In this document: positions 5,769 to 10,857 of the stretch, piece after piece
How positions within the stretch are numbered: position 1 is the stretch's first letter
Layout of the letters: every line of letters begins with the position of its first letter
Assembly: GCA_050247895.1 (NCBI GenBank)
Contig: JBFWTJ010000120.1
Span: 1-10,857, forward strand
Source of the DNA: CAVPEW01 sp050247895
Lineage (GTDB): Bacteria; Actinomycetota; Acidimicrobiia; Acidimicrobiales; VFJN01
Reading direction: 5' to 3'
Length of the DNA stretch: 10,857 bases
The notes under the pieces: model-generated
Told to the model about the DNA's origin: nothing
The model's database searches: none
What the model saw: only the letters and a program-made list of their open reading frames with translations
Program-made: the position numbers and the translations under genes

Positions 5769-6014
5769 GTGCGGGTGGGTTCGGCGAGCTACCTGGAGCG
5801 GATCACGGTGGACCCGTTGGTCTGCCACGGCAAGCCGACCGTGCGCGGCCTTCGGATGGCCGTGCAGACGATCCTGGAGTTGCTGGCGAGCGGGATGACC
5901 TTCGACGAGGTGCTCGATGACTACCCGCACCTCGAGCGCGAGGATCTGCTCGCCGCGCTCGAGTACGGAGCGGTCGCCGCCGGCGGCCACCAGGTCGTGC
6001 TCTCCGGCTCGTGA
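5769..6014 (+). CDS. DUF433 family protein (antitoxin-like), solitary
   Basis: The 81-residue product carries the DUF433 core: YLERITVDPLVCHGKPTVRG followed by a winged-helix-like segment (TILELLASGMTFDEVLDDYP, then L..EDLLAALEYGA). DUF433 proteins are small DNA-binding-like proteins, often the antitoxin partner of a PIN-like DUF5615 toxin encoded just downstream. Here no such toxin follows: the next gene is on the opposite strand and its stop lies eight bases away. The start is GTG at 5769, or GTG at 5775; there is no good ribosome-binding site, so translation may be leaderless or weak. It may be an orphan left behind after rearrangement, as it adjoins a decayed FMN enzyme gene. Confidence 0.75.
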   Translation: MRVGSASYLERITVDPLVCHGKPTVRGLRMAVQTILELLASGMTFDEVLDDYPHLEREDLLAALEYGAVAAGGHQVVLSGS

Positions 6015-6022
6015 AGTGAGGT

Positions 6023-6490
6023 TCAGGCCACCTGGGCGCCGAGGCGGGCGAGCTGGTCGCGCCACCACTCGGCCTCGCGCTGGTGGAACGCCAGCAGCGG
6101 GAAGCCGTGGCGAGCCGCGTGGCGCGGGGGCACGCCGTCCCAGCCCAGGTGCTCGACGGTGACCCGGGTCTGGTCGTCCACCGCCTCGAAGCGCACGTGG
6201 ACCTCGGTGTCGTGGTCGGGCCCGAACGACTCCGGCCGCCAGCTGAACACCAGGCGCCCGGGCGGCTCCCAGGCCCGGACCCGGCCGACCTCGAGGACCT
6301 CGCCGTCCTCGAAGGTCTCCACCAGCCGCCCGTCCGGGCCGGGCTCGAACGACATGGTCCCCCGCCGCGTCGGCGACGGGGCGAACAGGCCGTGGGGCTG
6401 CCACCAGGCCGCGATCTCCTCGGTGAACGCGGCGAAGACCCGCGGCGGCGGGGCGTCGATGCGCAGCGCGACCATCACCCGCGAGGTCAC
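6023..6490 (-). CDS. SRPBCC/AHSA1-domain protein
   Basis: The 155-residue protein is a single START-like (Bet v1) domain of the AHSA1 group. It begins with the first strand (VALRIDAPPPRVFAAFTE), followed by WWQP, the strand segment GRLVETFEDG, then VRAWEPPGRLVFSW, TRVTVEHLGW and a long C-terminal helix ending WWRDQLARL. Such proteins have a hydrophobic ligand pocket and typically sit beside an ArsR-family regulator, as here. The start is GTG at 6490, overlapping the regulator's stop by four bases (GTGA), with GGAGG upstream. The ligand or biochemical role is not known for this group in general. It is the last gene of the three-gene operon and ends eight bases from the convergent DUF433 gene, with no clear terminator hairpin between them. 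Confidence 0.88.
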   Translation of the reverse strand: MTSRVMVALRIDAPPPRVFAAFTEEIAAWWQPHGLFAPSPTRRGTMSFEPGPDGRLVETFEDGEVLEVGRVRAWEPPGRLVFSWRPESFGPDHDTEVHVRFEAVDDQTRVTVEHLGWDGVPPRHAARHGFPLLAFHQREAEWWRDQLARLGAQVA

Positions 6491-6825
6491 GGCGCCTCCT
6501 CGACGTGGCGCTTGAGGGCGGCGAGCTGGACCGACCAGCCCTCCTCGACCGCGGCGAGCCAGCGCTTCAGGTCGCCCAGCGAGCCCGACCGCAGCGAGTA
6601 GACGCGGACGCGGGCGTCGAAGTCGGGGTGGGCCTCGGCCACCAGGCCGCCCTCGCGCAGCACCTTGAGGTGCCGGCTCATCACCGACGGCGCCAGGTCC
6701 AGCGCCGCGGCGAGCTCACCGGCCCGGTGGGGCCGCTCGCCCAGCAGCTCGAGGGCCCGGCGCCGCTGGGGATCGGCCAGCGCGGCCAGGGTCCGGTCGA
6801 GGTCGACGGCCGGCTCGGCGCTCAC
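6487..6825 (-). CDS. ArsR-family winged-helix transcriptional regulator
   Basis: The 112-residue protein matches the ArsR/HTH_20 pattern. It has an N-terminal helix (LAALADPQRRRALELL), then the HTH (RAGELAAALDLAPSVMSRHL, 35-53), then a wing (VLREGGLVAEAHPDFDARVRVYSL). No cysteine pair or metal-binding CxC motif is present, so it is more likely a non-metal sensor of the kind paired with SRPBCC proteins. It starts with GTG at 6825, overlapping the VOC gene stop, and overlaps the SRPBCC start at its own stop. The overlapping inverted repeats at 7310-7335 in front of the operon are the natural candidate binding site, implying autoregulation of all three genes; that link is inferred. Confidence 0.92.
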   Translation of the reverse strand: MSAEPAVDLDRTLAALADPQRRRALELLGERPHRAGELAAALDLAPSVMSRHLKVLREGGLVAEAHPDFDARVRVYSLRSGSLGDLKRWLAAVEEGWSVQLAALKRHVEEAP

Positions 6826-7277
6826 GCCCAGTCGGTGGCCTCGATCCGGGTGCCCAGCGCGGCCTCGGCCTCGGCGCGGGTGACCTCGCGGACCTTGGCC
6901 GCGAAGGTCCACACGTGGCCCTCGGGGTCCACGGCCCGGTAGGTCCGGTCGCCGTAAAACTGGTCGGCCGGCTCCTGCTGGATGGCCGCGCCCGCAGCCC
7001 GGGCCCGCTCGCAGTGGGCGTCGACGTCGCCGTCGACCCCGACGTGCAGGGCCTGGGTGTTGGCCCCGCCGACCGAGGCCGGGCTGCGGGCCCAGTCGGC
7101 CCACTGGGCACCGACCATCACGTCGCCGCCACCGGGGAAGCGCAGCTCGTAGTGGCACTGGGTCGGGTCGTCGGCCGGCGCGTCGATGGCCATGGTGACC
7201 TCGGCCCCGAAGGCCGTGCCGAGCCAGGCGATGGCCGCCTTGGGGTCCTGGTAGTGCAGGGCGGGGGTGAGGGTCAC
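6822..7277 (-). CDS. VOC superfamily (glyoxalase/PhnB-like) protein
   Basis: The 151-residue product contains paired beta-alpha-beta-beta-beta modules of the vicinal oxygen chelate superfamily: ALHYQDPKAAIAWLGTAFG at the N-terminus, LHVGVDGDVDAHCERARAAG in the middle, and the signature YGDRTYRAVDPEGHVWTFA (108-126). It belongs to the PhnB-like/bleomycin-resistance-like group, whose members bind diverse ligands or metals. No substrate can be named. The start is GTG at 7277 with GGAGGAGG about eight bases upstream. It is the first gene of the operon with the ArsR and SRPBCC genes, a recurring combination in bacteria. The C-terminal tail (VREVTRAEAEAALG) beyond the domain is a short charged helix. 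Confidence 0.88.
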   Translation of the reverse strand: MTLTPALHYQDPKAAIAWLGTAFGAEVTMAIDAPADDPTQCHYELRFPGGGDVMVGAQWADWARSPASVGGANTQALHVGVDGDVDAHCERARAAGAAIQQEPADQFYGDRTYRAVDPEGHVWTFAAKVREVTRAEAEAALGTRIEATDWA

Positions 7278-7309
7278 GACTGCCTCCTCCGACGAGACGG
7301 TTCCTGGGA

Positions 7310-7346
7310 TCAGAAATAGTTTCTGAAATTAGAAATCATCTGTCAA
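7310..7346 (-). promoter_or_regulatory. Promoter with overlapping inverted repeats before the VOC-ArsR-SRPBCC operon
   Basis: On the minus strand TTGACA (7346-7341) is a perfect -35 box, while the -10 at the right distance (GAAACT or AAACTA) is poor. The repeat TCAGAAA-TAG-TTTCTGA (7310-7326) is a perfect 7+7 palindrome with a 3-base spacer, and it shares its TTTCT half with a second palindrome TTTCT-GAAATT-AGAAA (7320-7335). Both cover the spacer and -10 area, so a bound regulator would block polymerase. The adjacent ArsR protein is the likely binder. The -35 box overlaps the TGA stop (7343-7345) of the upstream cobalamin gene. Confidence 0.7.
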
Positions 7347-9544
7347 GAGGGGTCCGGCGGCCGGCTGCGAGCCCCGCCGGCCCGCACGGCCAGGCCCTGG
7401 CGGAGCAGGCCCACCGCCAGACACGCCCCCACGCCCTCGCCGGCCCGGAGCCGGAGCTGGAGCAGCGGCTCCAGGCCCAACCGCTCCAGGACCGCGCCGT
7501 GGGCCCGCTCCCGGCTCCGCTGCCCGGCCACCAGGTGCGCGGCCACCGCCGGCTCGGCCTCCACCGCGACCAGCGCGGCCACCGAGGTCACCAGGCCGTC
7601 CAGCACCACCGCCGCGCCCGCCTCCGCCGCGCCGATCGTCGCCCCGGCCAGCACCGCCACCTCCGGACCGCCCAGCGCAGCGAGCGCCTCCCACGGCCCG
7701 CCCACCCCCGCGGCCCGCACCCGTTCCAGCGCCTCGGCCACCACCGCGGCCTTGCGGGCCACCATGGCCGAGTCGGCCCCCGCGCCCAGGCCCACCACGT
7801 CGGGCGCGTCCAGGCCCAGCAGCAGGGCGGCCAGCGCCGCGCCCACCGTCGTGTTGCCGATCCCCACCTCGCCCAGGGCGACCACGCCGCGCCCGGCCGC
7901 CCGGCGGCCCAGCTCCACGCCCCGGGCCACCAGCGCATCCGCCTCGCCCCGGGACAGGGCGTCGCGGTCGCGCAGGTCGCCCGACGACGTCCCGGCGTCG
8001 ACCACCTCCGCGACCAGGCCGGCCGCCGACGCCGCCACCACCCCCACCGCCGAACCGGCCCGGGCCGCGGCGAGCACCTCGTCGGTCACCGACGGGTCGA
8101 ACGCGCTCACGTCGAGCTCGACCACCCGGTGGCGACCGGCCACCAGCAGCAGGGTCCCCCCGTCGATCCCGGTCAGGCCCAGCGCCACCAGCCGGTCCAC
8201 GGCCCGGTCCAGCGCACCCAGCGAACCCGGTGCGGTCAACAGCTCGTCGGCCTCGTCGCGGGCCCCCACCACCGCCGGGGGCTCCGGCGCCCGCAGGCGC
8301 GACGGGGGTGGGGCCGGTGCGGCCGGACCCGAGGGCCACCGCTCGTGGACCACCACCTCGTCGAGCGCCTGGCGGGCCGACCAGCCGGCCCGCTCCAGGC
8401 CCGGCGACGGCGGCCGCTCGTCGGGGTAGCCCACGCAGAGCCAGCCCAGCGGCTCGACCCCCTCGGGGAGCCCGACCAGCTCGGCCAGGCCACCGGGCGG
8501 GAACAGCGTGACCCAGCCCACCCCCAGGCCCTCGGCCCGCGCCGCCAGCCACAGGTTCTCGATGGCGCAGGCGCAGGACCACAGGTCGGCGTCGGGGAAC
8601 GTCCGGCGGCCCAGGACCCCCGCGGCGGGCACCCGGCGGTCGCAGCACACCACGATCCCCAGCGGCGCCTCCCGGATGCCCTCCAGCTGGAGGTCGAGCA
8701 GGTGCTGGCCGGCGTCGGGGGCCAGCTCGGCCGCCTGGGCCAGGCGCTCGCGGTCCGCGGCCACCGCGGCCCGCTCCCGGGTCGAGGGGTCGGTGACCAG
8801 CACGAAGCGCCACGGCTGGGAGTGGCCCACGCTGGGCGCCTGGTGGGCCGCCTCGAGCACCCGGTGCAGCACGTCGCCGCCGACCGGGTCGGGCCGGAAC
8901 CGGCGGACGTCGCGGCGCGCCCCGATCGCCGCGTACAGGCCCCGGCGCTGGTCGTCGGGCAGCCGCCAGGCGTCGGGCGCCGCGGCCCGCTCGGCGGCCG
9001 AGGTGGCGTCGCCGATCCGGGGCACCGGCCGGGCCCAGCGGTCCCCGCCGTCCCGGCGCGCCAGCCACGCCGCCACCGCGTCCAGCAGGCTCCCCGACCC
9101 GACCGGGGCGAACGGCATGCCGATGGCCGCCGCGGCCTGCGCGTCGGTGGGCTGGTCGCCCACGTACAGGGCCCGGTCGGGCGACACGCCGCCCAGGGCG
9201 TCGAGCACCGCCACCAGCACCGCCGGGTCGGGCTTGGCCCGGCCCACCTCGGCCGAGGTCGCCACCACCTCGAGCAGCTCGCCCACCCCCACCGGGTCGA
9301 GCAGGCCCCGCACGTCGGCCTCGCCCATCGTGGCGGTGTTGGTCGCCGCGGCCAGCCGCACGTGGCCCGACAGCAGGCGCAGGTCGTCGAGCACGCCGGG
9401 CCGCAGCTCCACGACCAGGTCGCCCACCGGCGTCCCCGGCGGGGCCTCGACCACCACGGTCCCGCCGATGTCGAGCACCAGCGCGTCGCACTCCTCGGCC
9501 AGGCGCTTGGCCACCACGACCGGGTCGCTCAGCCCCGCCGGCAC
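7343..9544 (-). CDS. Trifunctional HAD phosphatase-like / BluB / CobT lower-ligand protein
   Basis: A single 733-residue frame joins three enzymes. Residues about 15-165 are a HAD-IA domain: motif I LDIGGT (24-29), motif II ATNT, motif III Lys104, motif IV GDQPTD (129-134). Residues about 195-400 are BluB, the flavin-destroying 5,6-dimethylbenzimidazole synthase: RRDVR (210-214, Asp212 matching the essential Asp of BluB), APSVGHSQPWRF (236-247), GVGWVTLF. Residues about 425-720 are CobT, which joins dimethylbenzimidazole to nicotinate mononucleotide: APGSLG, GEVGIGNTT (558-566), catalytic Glu703 in GEGVGA. The HAD may supply the alpha-ribazole-phosphate phosphatase (inferred). Start chosen at GTG 9544, overlapping the upstream gene; GTG 9517 is possible (724 residues). 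CobT's usual AGDHGV reads AGRHRV here. No internal start has a good ribosome-binding site, so a true fusion is favoured. Confidence 0.9.
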   Translation of the reverse strand: MPAGLSDPVVVAKRLAEECDALVLDIGGTVVVEAPPGTPVGDLVVELRPGVLDDLRLLSGHVRLAAATNTATMGEADVRGLLDPVGVGELLEVVATSAEVGRAKPDPAVLVAVLDALGGVSPDRALYVGDQPTDAQAAAAIGMPFAPVGSGSLLDAVAAWLARRDGGDRWARPVPRIGDATSAAERAAAPDAWRLPDDQRRGLYAAIGARRDVRRFRPDPVGGDVLHRVLEAAHQAPSVGHSQPWRFVLVTDPSTRERAAVAADRERLAQAAELAPDAGQHLLDLQLEGIREAPLGIVVCCDRRVPAAGVLGRRTFPDADLWSCACAIENLWLAARAEGLGVGWVTLFPPGGLAELVGLPEGVEPLGWLCVGYPDERPPSPGLERAGWSARQALDEVVVHERWPSGPAAPAPPPSRLRAPEPPAVVGARDEADELLTAPGSLGALDRAVDRLVALGLTGIDGGTLLLVAGRHRVVELDVSAFDPSVTDEVLAAARAGSAVGVVAASAAGLVAEVVDAGTSSGDLRDRDALSRGEADALVARGVELGRRAAGRGVVALGEVGIGNTTVGAALAALLLGLDAPDVVGLGAGADSAMVARKAAVVAEALERVRAAGVGGPWEALAALGGPEVAVLAGATIGAAEAGAAVVLDGLVTSVAALVAVEAEPAVAAHLVAGQRSRERAHGAVLERLGLEPLLQLRLRAGEGVGACLAVGLLRQGLAVRAGGARSRPPDPS

Positions 9545-10470
9545 AGCGCCGCCTCCAGCCGCTCCAGGCCCGAGGGCCCGGGCACCGCGACGCGGACCGT
9601 GCCGGGCAGACCGAAGCCGGCGCAGTCCCGGACCAGCACGCCGTGGCCGGCCAGCTCGGCCCGCAGGTCCCCCGCGCCCTCGACCAGGGCCCAGCAGGCG
9701 TCGGTGGCCCGGGCGGCCAGCCCGTGGCCGGCCAGCAGGTCGACCAGCTCGGCCCGCAGCCCGGCCACGCCCCGGGCCCAGCCGGCCAGGTCGACCTCGG
9801 GGACCAGCGCCTCGACCACCGCGGCGGCCAGCCCGTTCACCGGCCACTCGGGCTGGTCGGCCCGCAGGCGGGCTACCAGCGCCCGGTCCCGGGACGCCAC
9901 GTAGCCGATCCGCAGGCCCGGGCAGGCCCACAGCTTGGTCAGCGAGCCGACCACCACGCTGCCCCGGTCCAGGTCGCCCCGGGTCCAGCGACCGGTGGCC
10001 AGCGGGAAGAAGGCCTCGTCCCACACGCCGGCCCGCTCGGCGGGTCCGGCCAGGGTCCCCCTCGGGTTCGACGGGTTCGACCGCCAGCGGGGACCGGTCG
10101 CGCCCCGGGGGTGGAGGGAGAACTCGGGCTCGTCGGCCACCCCGCCGCCCACGGCCCGGGCCACCAGGGCGATCGCCTCCGAGCCGCCGTTGGTCAGCAC
10201 GACCTCGTCGGGACCGCAGCCCAGCGCGCCGGCCAGCACCGCGGTGGCCCGCGTCGCGTCCGGGTACCGGCCCAGCTCGTCGAGGTGGGCCGCCACCACC
10301 GAGGCCACGTCGGGGGCCAGCGGGTTCAGGCTCTGGGACAGGTCGAGGACCTCGGACGGGTCGACGCCCAGGGCCCGGGCCAGGGCCGGCCCGTCGCCCC
10401 CGTGCCGACCCGGCGGCGGGACCTGCCATGTCCCGGTGGCCACGCCGCCCGGCCGCGGCGCCGGCGTCAC
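9529..10470 (-). CDS. cobD: CobD-type L-threonine-O-3-phosphate decarboxylase-like PLP enzyme
   Basis: This is a 313-residue fold-type I aminotransferase-like protein of the CobD/HisC branch. Visible elements are the N-terminal HGGD (23-26), LDLSQSLNPLAP (42-53), TNGGSEAI (93-100), SNPSNPRG (131-138), the PLP lysine Lys179 in GSLTKLWACPGLRIGY, and the carboxylate-binding arginine in TVRVAVP. In cobalamin synthesis this enzyme makes (R)-1-amino-2-propanol phosphate for the CbiB reaction, and the cbiB gene lies immediately upstream with a four-base GTGA overlap. The protein is shorter than the roughly 360 residues usual for CobD, with a compressed segment between the substrate-binding loop and SNPSNP, so a histidinol-phosphate aminotransferase-like relative is the alternative; the context favours CobD. 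It overlaps the start of the HAD-BluB-CobT gene. In the Pseudomonas naming scheme this gene is called cobC. Confidence 0.85.
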   Translation of the reverse strand: MTPAPRPGGVATGTWQVPPPGRHGGDGPALARALGVDPSEVLDLSQSLNPLAPDVASVVAAHLDELGRYPDATRATAVLAGALGCGPDEVVLTNGGSEAIALVARAVGGGVADEPEFSLHPRGATGPRWRSNPSNPRGTLAGPAERAGVWDEAFFPLATGRWTRGDLDRGSVVVGSLTKLWACPGLRIGYVASRDRALVARLRADQPEWPVNGLAAAVVEALVPEVDLAGWARGVAGLRAELVDLLAGHGLAARATDACWALVEGAGDLRAELAGHGVLVRDCAGFGLPGTVRVAVPGPSGLERLEAALCRRG

Positions 10471-10857
10471 GACCGCCGCCTCCGGCGACCCAGCAGCGCC
10501 AACCCGCCGGTCAGGGCCGCGCCGGCGGCCAGCGCCGCGGCCAGGGCCGCGGTGACGTCGTCGAGGAGCTCGACCGCGGCGTCGATGTCGGCCGGCTCCG
10601 GGTCGCGCCCCTCGCCCAGCACCGGGCGCAGCTCGACCCGGCCCGGGTACCGGGTCTCGCCCCCCAGGCCCAGGCCCAGCGCTGCGGCGAAGGCGGCCTC
10701 GGCCACCCCGGCGTTGGGCGACGGGTGGGCCGGCGCGTCGCGGCGCACGGCCCGGGCCACCGCCCCGGCCCGCGACGGGCGCACCGCGGCGACCAGCAGG
10801 GCCGTCAGCCGGGCCGGCACCCAGTTCATGAGGTCGTCGAGGCGGGCGCTGGCCCAG
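10467..10857 (-). CDS. cbiB: CbiB/CobD adenosylcobinamide-phosphate synthase, C-terminal part (partial)
   Basis: The last 129 residues of CbiB lie in the window; its start is beyond the right edge. The stretch ARLDDLMNWVPARLTALL, then HPSPNAGVAEAAFAAALGLG and LGGETRYPGR are the conserved C-terminal signatures of this integral membrane enzyme, which attaches aminopropanol phosphate to adenosylcobyric acid. The end holds an alanine-rich hydrophobic helix (about DVTAALAAALAAGAALTGGL) followed by GRRRRRS, a positive-inside tail that suggests a cytoplasmic C-terminus. The TGA overlaps the GTG of the following PLP-enzyme gene. Family assignment is secure from the signatures. Confidence 0.93.
   Translation of the reverse strand, partial: WASARLDDLMNWVPARLTALLVAAVRPSRAGAVARAVRRDAPAHPSPNAGVAEAAFAAALGLGLGGETRYPGRVELRPVLGEGRDPEPADIDAAVELLDDVTAALAAALAAGAALTGGLALLGRRRRRS

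Noticed and set aside
6012..6025. Bidirectional terminator between DUF433 and the SRPBCC gene
   Set aside because: Only eight bases separate the stop codons and no stem-loop with a T tract can be formed.
7499..9904. 801-codon open frame on the plus strand
   Set aside because: Antisense to the cobalamin genes, His/Gln/Arg-rich low complexity, no recognisable domain.
9545..10429. N-terminal extension of the HAD-BluB-CobT frame
   Set aside because: It is an Arg/Gly/Pro-rich out-of-frame copy of the PLP-enzyme gene; HAD motif I begins just after GTG 9544/9517.
10467..10857. Cobalamin riboswitch for the late-cobalamin genes
   Set aside because: No B12-box-like non-coding leader is visible; the region is coding for CbiB and the operon start is outside the window.

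Overview
The window is very GC-rich double-stranded DNA with GTG starts, GTGA-type gene overlaps and actinobacterial codon use. The gene content (CaiB-type CoA transferase, acyl-CoA ligase, TetR, divergent SDR, late cobalamin genes) points to a high-GC Actinomycetota, and I would guess an Acidimicrobiia/Iamia-like bacterium. That assignment is inference from protein flavour, not a database match. The only AT-rich islands (about 2195-2225, 4525-4553 and 7305-7346) are the promoter/operator regions.

Region A (1-5408) looks like one TetR-controlled catabolic locus. A ligase-TetR gene (2214-4487, minus) is divergent from a crotonase-fold hydrolase (4575-5408, plus). The hydrolase carries the residue set of 6-oxocamphor hydrolase, a retro-Claisen beta-diketone hydrolase, and not that of an enoyl-CoA hydratase. 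Downstream on the minus strand lie a CaiB/BaiF CoA transferase (922-2163), an atypical SDR (126-920) and the start of a small zinc-ribbon protein resembling acetone carboxylase gamma subunits (1-94, cut by the window edge). A nearly identical 20-bp palindromic operator lies in the divergent promoter and again just before the CoA transferase gene. The inferred job is ring cleavage of a cyclic diketone (terpenoid or alicyclic) followed by CoA activation of the acid product. The acyl-CoA ligase and TetR regulator are in one uninterrupted frame, and the ligase part has lost its A10 lysine.

Region B (5409-6014) is a scar. It holds two out-of-frame pieces of a TIM-barrel FMN-dependent oxidoreductase on the minus strand, then a solitary DUF433 (antitoxin-like) gene on the plus strand with no toxin partner.

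Region C (6023-7346) is a compact minus-strand stress-type operon: VOC/glyoxalase-like protein, then ArsR-family regulator, then AHSA1/SRPBCC protein, each overlapping the next by 4 bases. It is driven from a promoter with a TTGACA -35 box and overlapping perfect inverted repeats.

Region D (7343-10857) is a late-cobalamin operon read right to left: CbiB (partial), CobD-type threonine-phosphate decarboxylase-like PLP enzyme, then a three-domain protein HAD phosphatase-BluB-CobT. These make the aminopropanol arm and the dimethylbenzimidazole lower-ligand nucleotide. The HAD domain is a candidate for the alpha-ribazole-phosphate phosphatase step in the same chain. No cobalamin riboswitch is visible; the operon's 5' end lies outside the window.
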